Shown: positions 1 to 9,109, counted from the first letter of the stretch. The stretch is DNA of 64,000 nt from Sphaerimonospora cavernae (GCF_042435035.1 NZ_JBHMQT010000021.1:1-64000), one strand, 5' to 3'. Notes: generated from the letters alone by a model not told the origin. Numbers and translations: made by a program.

Positions 1-309
1 CAGCGGCATCCGCAACAACGCGGACACCTCCGCCACCGACCGCACCTGACGACACAGCGAGCAGATGGCCTGCCGTTCCGGGGTAAGCGTGGAAAGGTCC
101 TGGTTGGCCAGAGTGATGGACGACACGAGCGCCTCCATCGCGAGTTGGAGACGTGGTGCCGTACGCCCCCCGGTCACCGCGTATGGGCGAACCAGAGAGC
201 TGCTGGGCTGCTCCGGCCGTGCCGAGGACGGGGCAGGGTTCGCCCCCCCGTAGTGCCGGTGGGCATCGTCCACCGGCGGATAGGGCTCGTTGGTCCAACC
301 GCCTGCCAC
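1..309 (-). CDS. DUF742 protein (CvnC of conservon 1), C-terminus off the left edge
   Basis: This is a member of the DUF742 family, the third component (CvnC) of actinobacterial conservons, a small winged-helix-like protein that works with a roadblock protein and a CvnD GTPase. Visible family features are RPYAVTGGR near residue 40, then ALVSSITL, LTPERQ and VRSVAEVSALLRMPL, which match the second DUF742 gene at 4823-5182. Two GTG codons lie in tandem. I chose the one at 309 because AGGAGG lies five bases upstream; a stop codon lies just before. The reading frame is still open at base 1, so roughly the last third is missing and the CvnD partner must lie outside the window. It follows the roadblock gene by 58 bases on the same strand. 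Confidence 0.88.
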   Translation of the reverse strand, partial: MAGGWTNEPYPPVDDAHRHYGGANPAPSSARPEQPSSSLVRPYAVTGGRTAPRLQLAMEALVSSITLANQDLSTLTPERQAICSLCRQVRSVAEVSALLRMPL

Positions 310-367
310 CACGTCCTCCTGACCTCGTCGTTGCTAACGGCCGTACTCGCCGGGGACACCCGGTCTG

Positions 368-790
368 TCACCTCGGATGAGACGACTGAAGCTCGGCCCG
401 CACCGCGGGAGTGAGCACCTGCCCCGCCCGTTCCACCAGCAACGTCATCTGGTACGCCACCAGGCCCATATCCGAATCGGCCGCCGCCAGAACCGCCAGG
501 CACGACCCGTCGCTGATCGACATGATCAGCAACAGCCCACGCTGCATCTCGACGACCGTCTGCGTCACCGCCCCGCCCTCGAACACCCGGGACGCACCCT
601 GCGTCAGACTGATCAGACCGGCCGCTACCGCCGCCAACTGATCGGCCCGATCCTTGGGAAACCCGTCAGAGAATGCCAGCGGCAGACCGTCCGAGGACAC
701 CACCACGGCGTGGGCCACACCGGGCACATTGTTCACAAAATCCGTGATCAACCAGTTGACGCCGCGCGCGGCCTGGCTCATCTCCCTCAT
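368..790 (-). CDS. Roadblock/LC7 domain protein (CvnB of conservon 1)
   Basis: A 140-residue protein that is a single roadblock/LC7 fold, the CvnB component of a conservon. Such proteins dimerise and are thought to regulate the CvnD GTPase at the membrane-bound CvnA sensor. Recognisable stretches are VNWLITDFVNNVPGVAHAVV, LPLAFSDGF, RADQLAAVAAGL, VEMQRGLLLIMSI and LLVERAGQVLTPA. It is highly similar to the second roadblock gene at 5201-5620. The ATG used shares one base with the stop codon of cvnA (TGATG), so the two are translationally coupled; an alternative ATG three codons later (781) is possible. Confidence 0.92.
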   Translation of the reverse strand: MREMSQAARGVNWLITDFVNNVPGVAHAVVVSSDGLPLAFSDGFPKDRADQLAAVAAGLISLTQGASRVFEGGAVTQTVVEMQRGLLLIMSISDGSCLAVLAAADSDMGLVAYQMTLLVERAGQVLTPAVRAELQSSHPR

Positions 791-3700
791 CAGTCCTCCT
801 TCTCAGTCTCCTGGGCAGCAGGATCGCCCAGCGGCGCCGCCCCAGGGTATGGCTGGTCCTCGTCGGCCTCTCCACGCGCCACCGCGCGGCCCTGCCGTAC
901 ACCCTGCTGGAAGCTGGCGAGCCTGCTGCGCACCCGCTCGGGCGAAAGGGCGGGCGGCGGCGTGGTCGCCGCGGCGGCACTCGCCTGCTCGGCGGGGACG
1001 GGAGCGGAGGCCGGGGCCGTGGCGGAGCCGGGGACCAGGTTGGCCTTGGGCACCCGCTTCGGCAACCCGGAGGCGGTGACCCCACCGAGCGTGGGCTCGG
1101 CCACGGCCTTCGCCGCCTGCCAGCCGGAGTCCGCCGGGGACGACCACGCCTTGGTGGCCGGGGTGTCGTCGGAGTCGCTCTTCTCGTCGGGGAGGTCGAC
1201 CTTCCTGAACCAGCCGGACTCAACGGCGGCGAAGATCGGCAAGAACTCTTCCTCCGCCTCCATCGGCGACGTGCGGACCACGGGGAGCGGCCCGGTGTGA
1301 TCGATGTCACCCTCGAACGCCCCTCGTCCGGACCATCCCGGCCACTCGCCCCCGGTGCTGCTCTCGATGCCGCTCTCGACGCCGATCCGGTCCTGAGCGG
1401 GCAGACCGGGCCAGGAGGTGCTGCCCGGAGGGGGGAGGTGCCCCGGCCAGGGCGTGTCCAGGGGAGCCTCCCCGATCTGGCCGCGGGCGAAGGGGTTGGT
1501 GTCGAACGGGTTGCTGTCGGCAGGATTCACGTCGAAGTCGAACTTCGTCGTCTCGAACGGATCGTTCGACGGGGAGACCGGGCCAGTGGAGCTCGAAGCG
1601 CCGGAGTTCCGTCCCGAGGGGCTGCTCCCGAAGGGCCCGCTCTCGAACGGACCACGCTCGAACGGCCCGCTCTCGAACGGACCACGCTCAAAGGAGTCGC
1701 CACGTGGGGTCCCCGGCCCGGCGGTGCCCACGCCGGGGGTATTCAGGCCAGGCGCGTCGGCTCCGAACATCGGCGGCCGCGACGCGGGCTCGAAGGGGCT
1801 CGGGGCGGTCGGCTCCGGCATGCCCGTCTGTCCAGGGATTCCTGGCTGTCCGGAAATGCCCAGTTGCCCGGACATGCCCAGTTGCCCGGGCATGCTCATG
1901 TCACCGGACGTGTCCAGGGCACCCGGTATCCCCGCCACGCCCGGGAACGCCGGTCCCTGGTGGGCGAGCAGCGACTCGGGCAGCAGCACCATCGCGGTCA
2001 GCCCGCCGACGTCCTGCTGGCGCAGCTGGACACGGATGCCATGGCGCAGGGCCAGGCGGCCGACCACGAACAGGCCCATCCGGCGGGACACCGACACGTC
2101 CACGACCGGAGGGTTGGCGAGGCGGTGGTTCGTCTGCGCCAGCTCCTCGGAGGTCATGCCGATCCCGCGGTCACTGATGGAGATGATGAGTCCACCGCCG
2201 TCGATGCGGTTGCTCGAGACGATGACTTTGGTCTCGCGTGGGGAGAACGAGACGGCGTTCTCGACCAGCTCCGCCACCAGGTGGACGACGTCGTTGACCG
2301 ACTGTCCGAGGACCGCGGCGCCGGGCTGGACCTGAACGTCGACTCGTTCGTACCCCTCGACTTCGGACAGCGAGGCACGGACGACATCGACGATCGGCAC
2401 CGGCTGACCCCAGCGGCGGGCGGGCTCCTGGCCGGCGAGGACCAGGAGGTTCTCGCTGTTGCGCCGCATGCGGGTGGCGAGGTGGTCGAGCTTGAACAGG
2501 TCGCCCAGCCGCCGCTCGTCCTGCTCGCTCTGCTCCAGACCGTCGATCAGCGAGAGCTGCCGCTCCACCAGCGTCTGCGTACGACGCGACAGGTTCACGA
2601 ACATCGCGTTGACGTTGCTGCGCAGCCGCGCCTCGTCGCCCGCCAGCCGTACGGCCTCGCGGTGGACCTCGTCGAACGCCCGCGCGACCTCCCCGATCTC
2701 GTCGCGAGCCACCACCCCGATGGGCGCGATGTGCGGGGTCTCCCCGGTGTCGCCGGCCTCCCGGAGCCGCTGAACAACGCCGGGCAGCCGGTGTCCGGCG
2801 ATCTCCAGCGCCTCGCCGCGCAACCGGCGCAGCGGCCGCACCAGCGACTGGGCGACGCCCGTGGTGATGGCGAGCACGATGAGCAGCAGGAGACCCACGG
2901 CCCCGGCCACGATCAGGGCACGCCGCTGCTCGTCGTCCTTGAGCACCTGGCTCCTGGCGACGATCGACGAATTCAGCTTGGCCTCGACCGTGCGCATCCG
3001 GTTGATCGGCTGGGTCATCGCGTCGAACCATCTGCGGATGTCGTCGCGTGCGGTGAGGTCGAGACCGTTGAGCGGGAAACCGGCGTTGGCCCGGTCCAGC
3101 ACGAGCGTACGGAGGAACTCGGCGTCGTCGACCTTGTCGCCGGTGACAATCGAGTCGTAGTCGGCCCGTTCTTCGCGGGACGCGCTCTTGCGGAAGTCCC
3201 GCAACTCGCGGTCCTGAGCGGACATGGCGCCGAGGAAGTCCTGCAGTTGCGCCTGCTCGAACCGCCTGGCCGGGAGCACGGTGGTGAGGAGACCGCGCTG
3301 CACCGAGGCGCTCTCCTTGGCCCTGGCGAGCGCGGAGAGGGTGACCGACATGGCGGCGAGCCGGTCGTCCTGGGCGCCCTTGGCCAGTTCGTCCTGCAGC
3401 GCGAGAAGGTTCTCGATGACGAGGGAGTACTGCTCGAGGACCGCACTCGGAAGCAGGCTGCCTTCCACCGCCTGCTTACGCAACGGCTCCAGGCTGTCCA
3501 GCTTGGCGAGGATGTGCTCGACCTCGTCGCCGGCGTGATCGCCCACCTTGGAACGCGCATCCGTGGCGAGCTTGCGTACATCGGCGAGCGCCGTATCCGC
3601 CAGCTTGATCTGCACGTTCACCGCCGCGACGGCCTTCGCCGGTCTGCCGATGGCAGCGTTCCAGACGGCCCGGTCCCGCTCTGCCTGCAGTTCGTGGGTG

Positions 3701-3951
3701 AGCCCGGCCACGCTCTCCACGAGGCGGGCCAGGTCGTTCGCCCGCTGGTACCCGGCGGCGGTGTCGAGGGAGGCGACCACCCGGAGACCACCGAGCAGCA
3801 GGGCCGCCAGGGTCGGAATGAGGATCAGCGCCACCAGCCGGGACCGCACCCGCCAGTTGCGCAGATGGAACCGGCTTCCCTCATCTGGCTCCTGCTCAGC
3901 CGGAACCCCGGTCCCTGGGCTCTCGTCGGTCCGGGGGTCTTGTGTCCTCAC
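790..3951 (-). CDS. Nitrate-sensing-type sensor histidine kinase-like protein (CvnA of conservon 1)
   Basis: A large membrane sensor of conservon type, about 1053 residues from the chosen GTG. In order it has a cytoplasmic stretch, a first membrane helix (about 39-60), an extracellular nitrate/nitrite-sensing (NIT)-like helical domain, a second membrane helix near 360-380, a HAMP-like linker, and a helical segment ending FKLDHLATRMRRNSENLLVL. An HATPase follows with N-box ELVENAVSFSP and G-box ISDRGIGM. After it comes a 350-residue low-complexity tail with GQxGM/I pentads and alternating ERGPFESGPF units. Near the C-terminus are two short motifs, LPIFAAVESGWF and GLPKRVPKANLVPGS, also found in the paralogue at 5617-8649. 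The frame stays open upstream to 4104. I prefer the GTG at 3951 because the protein then begins just before the first basic and membrane segment, but its ribosome site is weak. Confidence 0.88.
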   Translation of the reverse strand: MRTQDPRTDESPGTGVPAEQEPDEGSRFHLRNWRVRSRLVALILIPTLAALLLGGLRVVASLDTAAGYQRANDLARLVESVAGLTHELQAERDRAVWNAAIGRPAKAVAAVNVQIKLADTALADVRKLATDARSKVGDHAGDEVEHILAKLDSLEPLRKQAVEGSLLPSAVLEQYSLVIENLLALQDELAKGAQDDRLAAMSVTLSALARAKESASVQRGLLTTVLPARRFEQAQLQDFLGAMSAQDRELRDFRKSASREERADYDSIVTGDKVDDAEFLRTLVLDRANAGFPLNGLDLTARDDIRRWFDAMTQPINRMRTVEAKLNSSIVARSQVLKDDEQRRALIVAGAVGLLLLIVLAITTGVAQSLVRPLRRLRGEALEIAGHRLPGVVQRLREAGDTGETPHIAPIGVVARDEIGEVARAFDEVHREAVRLAGDEARLRSNVNAMFVNLSRRTQTLVERQLSLIDGLEQSEQDERRLGDLFKLDHLATRMRRNSENLLVLAGQEPARRWGQPVPIVDVVRASLSEVEGYERVDVQVQPGAAVLGQSVNDVVHLVAELVENAVSFSPRETKVIVSSNRIDGGGLIISISDRGIGMTSEELAQTNHRLANPPVVDVSVSRRMGLFVVGRLALRHGIRVQLRQQDVGGLTAMVLLPESLLAHQGPAFPGVAGIPGALDTSGDMSMPGQLGMSGQLGISGQPGIPGQTGMPEPTAPSPFEPASRPPMFGADAPGLNTPGVGTAGPGTPRGDSFERGPFESGPFERGPFESGPFGSSPSGRNSGASSSTGPVSPSNDPFETTKFDFDVNPADSNPFDTNPFARGQIGEAPLDTPWPGHLPPPGSTSWPGLPAQDRIGVESGIESSTGGEWPGWSGRGAFEGDIDHTGPLPVVRTSPMEAEEEFLPIFAAVESGWFRKVDLPDEKSDSDDTPATKAWSSPADSGWQAAKAVAEPTLGGVTASGLPKRVPKANLVPGSATAPASAPVPAEQASAAAATTPPPALSPERVRSRLASFQQGVRQGRAVARGEADEDQPYPGAAPLGDPAAQETEKED
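1635..1694. repeat. Two-copy 30-bp tandem repeat inside cvnA
   Basis: Two near-identical 30-base units (1635-1664 and 1665-1694) start GCCCGCTCTCGAACGGACCA. On the minus strand they encode the repeated ten-residue unit containing ERGPFESGPF in the linker of the CvnA protein. The period is a multiple of three, so copy-number change would keep the frame. A second repetitive stretch near 1830-1905 encodes GQ-x-G-M/I pentads. Confidence 0.85.
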
Positions 3952-4129
3952 AGGCTTAGCAACCTCTCGCCGTATGTGCGCGCAGGGGGGAGTGTCTCTC
4001 GACGAGTGCGCAGTCGTGACAGTTGAGACGTCCTGCAGGCGAGGGTAATTGCAGCACACCGACACCGGGGAGGCCAACCGAACACCCGTGCACAAACAGC
4101 CCAACCGGGCACGTATATGACCTTAATTA

Positions 4130-4158
4130 ACTAAATATCGGACAGGCTTGATTAGCAA
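4130..4158 (-). promoter_or_regulatory. Candidate promoter of conservon 1 in the 3952-4257 gap
   Basis: The 306-base gap between the two conservons contains an AT-rich island (about 4122-4160), unusual for this DNA. On the minus strand it offers TTGCTA and TTTAGT separated by 17 bases, resembling a sigma-70 -35/-10 pair. Any transcript would run toward cvnA at 3951. I see nothing else in the gap; the assignment is by pattern only. Confidence 0.3.
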
Positions 4159-4257
4159 ATTGTGCCTCGTCGGCCACGCCCGCCACCTGTGGGGATCATC
4201 CGGGCACGGCGGTCCGCGGGGTCGCGCTTCTCCGCACGGGCTGACGAGAAGATCGCA

Positions 4258-4842
4258 TCAGTAGGCGCGGCCGTAGGCCGCCCTGACCGTCAGCACATAC
4301 TCCACCAGGCTGATGAGGGTCGACTTCACCGCATCCCGGGAGCGCGCGTCCGTACGGACGATCGGCACGTGCGGAGGCAGGGACAGGGCTTCCCGCACCT
4401 CCTCCTCCGAGTGGAGGTACTGACCGTCCCAGCCGTTCAGCGCGACCAGGAACGGCAGTTGGGCCTCCTCGAAGTAGTCGATGGCGGGGAAGCAGTCAGC
4501 CAGCCGACGGCTGTCCACCAGCACCACCGCGCCGATCGCACCCCGAACGAGGTCGTCCCACATGAACCAGAACCGATGCTGGCCGGGCGTCCCGAACAGG
4601 TAGAGGATCAGGTCCTGATCCAGCGAGAGCCGGCCGAAGTCCATCGCGACCGTGGTCGTCGTCTTGTTCGGCGTGAGGCCCAGGTCGTCGATGCCGGCGC
4701 TGGCGTCGGTCATCACGGCCTCGGTGGTCAGCGGGAGGATCTCGGAGACGGCACCCACGAAGGTCGTCTTCCCAACGCCGAACCCACCCGCCACGACGAT
4801 CTTCGTCGAGGTCAGCCCACGACTAGAGCCTGCGTAGTCCAC
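4258..4842 (-). CDS. ATP/GTP-binding protein (CvnD of conservon 2)
   Basis: A 194-residue small GTPase-like protein, the CvnD component of a conservon. Seen in the sequence: a P-loop GGFGVGKTT near residues 19-27, a TTTTVAMDFG switch-like segment, a G3-like FGTPGQ, and ALNGWDG in place of the usual NKxD specificity motif. In the family, CvnD is the nucleotide-binding switch regulated by the roadblock protein and tethered to CvnA. The start overlaps the end of the DUF742 gene by 20 bases, consistent with one operon in order A-B-C-D reading leftwards. It is the last gene of this operon. Confidence 0.93.
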   Translation of the reverse strand: MDYAGSSRGLTSTKIVVAGGFGVGKTTFVGAVSEILPLTTEAVMTDASAGIDDLGLTPNKTTTTVAMDFGRLSLDQDLILYLFGTPGQHRFWFMWDDLVRGAIGAVVLVDSRRLADCFPAIDYFEEAQLPFLVALNGWDGQYLHSEEEVREALSLPPHVPIVRTDARSRDAVKSTLISLVEYVLTVRAAYGRAY

Positions 4843-5182
4843 TGAGCACCCTTTCGAGCAGGTTGAGGTCTGGCTGCCCTTGTTCGAGCTGCGGCATGTG
4901 CAGGCGCACCAGACCCTCGTCGGCCATGTCGGCGATGAGCACGCGGGCCACGCCGAGGGGGACCCGGAGCAGCGCCGAGACCTCCGCGACCGATCGTACG
5001 GAACGACATAGCATCATGATCGATTCCTGCTCTGGGGTGAGCAGGGAATAATCATCGCTCTTCAAGGTCACCGATGATACGAGGGTTTCCATCGCCATGT
5101 GGTAACGCGGCTCGGATCGTCCACCGGTGACGGCGTAAGGACGGAACAGAGGCTCGTCCTCCGCCCCGTCACCCGCGCGCAT
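4823..5182 (-). CDS. DUF742 protein (CvnC of conservon 2)
   Basis: A complete 119-residue DUF742 protein. It carries RPYAVTGGRSEPRY, METLVSSVTL, LTPEQESIMMLC, VRSVAEVSALLRVPLGVARVL and DEGLVRLHMP, the last two looking like a winged-helix recognition helix and wing. It is third in the conservon and overlaps the GTPase gene by 20 bases; 18 bases separate it from the roadblock gene. Its intact C-terminus (LLERVLSGLRRL) shows what is missing from the truncated copy at the left edge of the window. Confidence 0.92.
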   Translation of the reverse strand: MRAGDGAEDEPLFRPYAVTGGRSEPRYHMAMETLVSSVTLKSDDYSLLTPEQESIMMLCRSVRSVAEVSALLRVPLGVARVLIADMADEGLVRLHMPQLEQGQPDLNLLERVLSGLRRL

Positions 5183-5200
5183 ACCCGCCTCCCCTGCCCG

Positions 5201-5620
5201 TTACCGGCGAGAGGTCTGGAGTTCGGCGCGCAGTGCCGGGGTGAGCACCTGACCGGCACGCTCGACCAGCAGGGTCATCTGGTAGGCCACCAGGCCCATG
5301 TCGCAGTCGGGCGAGGCCAGCACCGACAGGCACGACCCGTCGCTGATCGCCATGACGAGCAGCAGACCGCGCTGCATCTCAACGACCGTCTGCGTTACCG
5401 GTCCGCCCTCGAACACCCTCGCGGCACCCGCGGTGAGGCTGAGCAGCCCTGCGGCGACGGCGGCGAGCTGGTCGGCCCGGTCGGGCGGAAAACCGTCCGA
5501 TTGGGCCAGCCGCAGACCGTCCGCCGACACCACCACCGCGTGCGCCACGCCCGGCGTCGAGCTGACGAACTCAGTGATCAGCCAGTCGAATCTGCGTACC
5601 TCCACGCTCAGCTCAGTCAC
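5201..5620 (-). CDS. Roadblock/LC7 domain protein (CvnB of conservon 2)
   Basis: A 139-residue roadblock/LC7 protein, close in sequence to the one at 368-790: FDWLITEFVSSTPGVAHAVV, RADQLAAVAAGLLSLT, VEMQRGLLLVMAI and LLVERAGQVLTPALRAEL are conserved between them. The ATG overlaps the stop of cvnA by four bases (ATGA), implying coupled translation. Its expected role is as dimeric regulator or scaffold of the CvnD GTPase encoded two genes downstream. Confidence 0.93.
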   Translation of the reverse strand: MTELSVEVRRFDWLITEFVSSTPGVAHAVVVSADGLRLAQSDGFPPDRADQLAAVAAGLLSLTAGAARVFEGGPVTQTVVEMQRGLLLVMAISDGSCLSVLASPDCDMGLVAYQMTLLVERAGQVLTPALRAELQTSRR

Positions 5621-8600
5621 GAGCCCTCCTCCTCGTTACCCGACCCATCGGCGGGTCCGTCGGCCAGTTCGGCCCGGCCCCGCCGTACGCCCTTTTGGAA
5701 GCTGGACAGGCGGCTGCGAACCGCCTCGGCCGACACCGCGGGACGCGGAGCCGGTGACGCGCTCTCCGCCGCACCCACCGAGCCGGGGACCAGATTGGCC
5801 CGAGGCGTCCGCTTGGGCAACCCGGCGGCCGTGACGCCGCCGAGCTGCGGATCCCGTGCACTGGCCGCCGCCTGGAAGCCGCTGTCGGCCCGGGACCACC
5901 ATCCTCCCTCCGGCTCGCCCATCTGCGGATCCGCCGATCCGGAGATGGGCGAGCCCAACACCGGCGAACCCTGTGCGGCGGGTTCCTGCGGCGACGCGTC
6001 CCGCCGGCCCGCCGCCGGATCGGCCTGCGCCCTCGGATCGGCCTGCGCGGCCTGAGCGGGCTGCGCGGTCTGGCTCGGCGTCGGGCGCTGGAACCATGCG
6101 GACTCGACCGATGCGAAGATCGGCAGGAACTCGTCCCCACGCTCCAGCGGTGTGTCGTTCACCGCCGGGAGAGGCCCGGTGACCGAGGCCGGATCCTCGA
6201 CCGGGAAGACACCCGAATGCTCGGTGAAGGCCGGGGTGCCCAGGTAGGGCGGAGCCCCGAAGGGCTCGGCGAGCTGTGGAGCCGAAAACGGCTCGGGGGG
6301 CGTCCCGTACGGATCGGCGGACGGCGGCGGGACCGGCGTGCCGAAGGGCGGAGTCGTGGTGATGTCCCGCGTCGGCGCACCGAACGGCGCGAACGTCCCG
6401 GCGTCGCCACCCGTGGCGTTCTCAGCTGTCTGGAACGACCTGCGCCCGATGCCTGTCGGCGCGTTCCCCCCGGCGCCACCCATGCCGCCACTGCCCCTGG
6501 TTCCGCTGCCGCCTCCCGCCGCCCCCCAGGGCTGGAACGCGTTGCCACCGGGAACCGGCTCGGCGAACGGCTGCCGGGCGGGCGGGCCGGCGGTGCCGCC
6601 CTGGTTCCCCCTGGCCGGGCCGCCTCCGAACGGGCCGCCTCCAAGCTGGCCACCCGGGGCCGGGGGGGCCATGGGCGACGGCTGGTCGGCGTCCGAGACG
6701 AGCTGTGCGGGGAAGAGCACCATCGCGATGACCCCGGCGCCGTCACCCCGCCGGAGCTGGACGCGGATGCCGTGCCGGAGCGCGAGACGTCCGACCACGA
6801 ACAGGCCCATCCGGCGGGCGACGGAAACATCGACTGTCGGCGGCTCCGCGAGGCGCCGGTTGATCTCCGCGATCTCCTCGAGGGACATGCCGATCCCGGC
6901 GTCGCTGACGCCCAGCATGACCGCGCCTCCCTCCACCGGGCTGCTCGACACGACGACCCTGGTGTTGCGCGGCGAGAACGCGATCGCGTTCTCCACGAGC
7001 TCCGCGATCAAGTGGATCACGTCGTTGGCGGCGTGACCGGCAACGGCGATGCTGCGGTGCACCTTGACCGTGACGCGCTCGTAGTCCTCGACCTCCGAGA
7101 GCGAGGCACGGACCACGTCGACCAGGCGCGCGGGCCTGCTCCGCTTCCGCGGCGGCTCGTGCCCGGCGAGGACCAGCAGGTTCTCACTGTTTCGGCGCAT
7201 GCGAGTGGCCAGATGGTCGAGCTTGAAGAGGTCCGCCAGCCGCTGACCGTCCTCCTCGCCTCGCTCCAGACCGTCGATCAGCGAGATCTGCCGCTCCACG
7301 AGCGTCTGCGTACGACGCGACAGGTTCACGAACATCGCGTTCACGTTGGAACGCAGTCGGGACTCCTCGGCCGCCAGGCGAAGCGCCTGGGCGTGGACTT
7401 CGTCGAAGGCCTGCGCCACCTCGCCGATCTCGTCATCGCTGTCCATGACGATCCCCTGGATCGGCTGCTCACGGTCGGGTTCGTCCGACTCCCGCATCCG
7501 CCGCACCACGTCGGGCAGCCGCCGCCCGGCCACGTCGAGCGCCTCCGCCCGCAATCGCCGGAGCGGACGCACCATCGATCGCGCGATCAGCGCGGTGGTG
7601 ACGATGACCAGGACGAGGAGGGCCAGAATCATGATCGCGGCGGTCACCGCGTTGCGCTGCTCACTGGACTGCAGTTGCCGGGCTCGGTCGAGCACGAGGG
7701 ACGAGACCCGCTGCTCGACGGCGGCCATCTGCTCGATCGCCTTGGTGCTGTGCTGGAACCAGCGCTGGAGCAGCCTTTCCCGGCCGACGTACCTGGCGAG
7801 GGAGTGGCCCTGGAGTCCCAGCGTCACCGCCCACGACCTGGTGAGGTCGACGTCCACGATGTCCTTCTGGTTGAGGAGCGCCGACAGGCGGCGGCTCTCC
7901 TCCGGCGGTGCCTCTCGGTTGAACGTGGTGAGATAACCCTGCTGTCGCGCCTGGGAGGCGAGGATGCCTTGAAGCTCGGGGGCGGTGAAGGTCTGCCTTC
8001 GCTCCTTGAACTCCTTGGTCAGCAGCGACCGCTGGAGGGCCACCTCCTCCTTCAGGTGGGCGAGTGCGTTCAGCGCGCGGATACCGCCGGTCAACTCGAG
8101 CACGACGCCGGCCTCGCTGATCTCGTCCTGCAACCGGAGGATGCCGTCGATCAGGGTGGAGTAGCTACCGGGGTCTCCGTCCTCACGCATTTCGGGAAGG
8201 CTCGTGAGCCGGTTGCCGACCTGCTGCGCCTGATCGGCGGCACGCCGTCCGAAGTCTTCGGCGATCTTCTCGAGATCGGCCTTCACCTGGGTGACCAGCG
8301 GATCCACGACCGCCCGCTGCTGCGACCGGGTCAGCTCGGTCTGCCCGTCGACGTTGAACTTGCGCCGAAGGGGACCGCCCCAGGCTCCGATGTCCCGCTC
8401 CAGCGCGAGCTGCTCGGCCAAGTCGCGCAGGTGTACGGAGTACTCCGCGGCGGATCTGGCCACCTGGTAGCGGCCGAGGTCTTCGATCGACTGGGAGACA
8501 CGCAGGCCCGAGACGAGCACGGCGACGAGCGTCGGAGCGACGATCAGGGCGGTCAGGCGGGTGGGCACCCGCCAGTTACGCAGCGCCAGACGGCGCTGCC

Positions 8601-8649
8601 ACCCCTGATTGTCGGTCTTCGGTTTCTCCATGCTCACCGGCCCCGCCAT
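5617..8649 (-). CDS. Nitrate-sensing-type sensor histidine kinase-like protein (CvnA of conservon 2)
   Basis: A 1010-residue conservon sensor. Its layout is the same as the copy at 790-3951: basic N-terminus with LRNWRVPTRL, membrane helix near residues 32-52, a long helical NIT-type extracellular domain, a second helix (MILALLVLVIVTTALIA), HAMP, FKLDHLATRMRRNSENLLVL, then an HATPase with ELVENAIAFSP and VSDAGIGMSLEE. The tail is Pro/Gly-rich but ends with the same motifs, EFLPIFASVESAWF, GLPKRTPRANLVPGS and RSRLSSFQKGVRRGRAE. An ATG six codons downstream (8631) is an alternative start. It is first in the A-B-C-D operon. Kinase activity in this family is not assured. Confidence 0.92.
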   Translation of the reverse strand: MAGPVSMEKPKTDNQGWQRRLALRNWRVPTRLTALIVAPTLVAVLVSGLRVSQSIEDLGRYQVARSAAEYSVHLRDLAEQLALERDIGAWGGPLRRKFNVDGQTELTRSQQRAVVDPLVTQVKADLEKIAEDFGRRAADQAQQVGNRLTSLPEMREDGDPGSYSTLIDGILRLQDEISEAGVVLELTGGIRALNALAHLKEEVALQRSLLTKEFKERRQTFTAPELQGILASQARQQGYLTTFNREAPPEESRRLSALLNQKDIVDVDLTRSWAVTLGLQGHSLARYVGRERLLQRWFQHSTKAIEQMAAVEQRVSSLVLDRARQLQSSEQRNAVTAAIMILALLVLVIVTTALIARSMVRPLRRLRAEALDVAGRRLPDVVRRMRESDEPDREQPIQGIVMDSDDEIGEVAQAFDEVHAQALRLAAEESRLRSNVNAMFVNLSRRTQTLVERQISLIDGLERGEEDGQRLADLFKLDHLATRMRRNSENLLVLAGHEPPRKRSRPARLVDVVRASLSEVEDYERVTVKVHRSIAVAGHAANDVIHLIAELVENAIAFSPRNTRVVVSSSPVEGGAVMLGVSDAGIGMSLEEIAEINRRLAEPPTVDVSVARRMGLFVVGRLALRHGIRVQLRRGDGAGVIAMVLFPAQLVSDADQPSPMAPPAPGGQLGGGPFGGGPARGNQGGTAGPPARQPFAEPVPGGNAFQPWGAAGGGSGTRGSGGMGGAGGNAPTGIGRRSFQTAENATGGDAGTFAPFGAPTRDITTTPPFGTPVPPPSADPYGTPPEPFSAPQLAEPFGAPPYLGTPAFTEHSGVFPVEDPASVTGPLPAVNDTPLERGDEFLPIFASVESAWFQRPTPSQTAQPAQAAQADPRAQADPAAGRRDASPQEPAAQGSPVLGSPISGSADPQMGEPEGGWWSRADSGFQAAASARDPQLGGVTAAGLPKRTPRANLVPGSVGAAESASPAPRPAVSAEAVRSRLSSFQKGVRRGRAELADGPADGSGNEEEGS

Positions 8650-9042
8650 CTTTTCGGCCTGCCTTCACGCGTTCTGACAGCATGAGTGACATAGCTGTAC
8701 AAGCGGGACAATTCGACCACAAGGTCACGCGGATAGGTGCCCCTGCCCCGGTTGCGCCACGTAATCGTTACGAACAGGTAAGAGGATCTTCGCCCGATCC
8801 GCCTTCACAGCAGCCGACAGCAGTCTCCGCGTCCGGCGACCGCAGTTGCCCGTCTATGCCTGTCTACGACAGGCCCCCGTACAATCCCCCATGCAAGATG
8901 ACATTTCTGTTTCTTTGCGCCCAGAGTCTCTCGGGAGCGGACTCTCGACGTCAAGCCCGCGCCGCCCGGGGCTCCGGTCCGAGCGCGCCGGACCCCCCGA
9001 AGCTCTTCCTGAGGATCGCGGGCACATGCCCGCCGAGACGCG
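8650..9042. other. Intergenic region upstream of conservon 2
   Basis: About 390 bases lie between the start of cvnA and the terminator of the sigma factor gene. The promoter of conservon 2 should be here on the minus strand. I see no convincing -35/-10 pair, no RNA gene and no coding frame with good composition. Confidence 0.4.
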
Positions 9043-9070
9043 AAAACGCGCACCCTCCCCGGGTGCGCGT
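9043..9070 (-). terminator. Rho-independent terminator of the sigma factor gene
   Basis: A perfect 10-bp inverted repeat (ACGCGCACCC at 9046-9055 and GGGTGCGCGT at 9061-9070) has a 5-base loop and is followed on the minus strand by TTTT (9046-9043). It sits 40 bases after the stop codon of the sigma factor gene. Confidence 0.8.
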
Positions 9071-9109
9071 CCTTGCGATCTGACTCAGCGGCTCGCGGAG
9101 CTCAGCGGC

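Noticed and set aside
1297..4026. 909-codon open frame on the plus strand opposite cvnA
   Set aside because: It mirrors the cvnA codons, has no domain and is Arg/Gly/His-rich; such long antisense frames are expected in very GC-rich DNA.
6217..8685. 822-codon plus-strand frame opposite the second cvnA
   Set aside because: Same reason: shadow of the coding strand, no recognisable motif.
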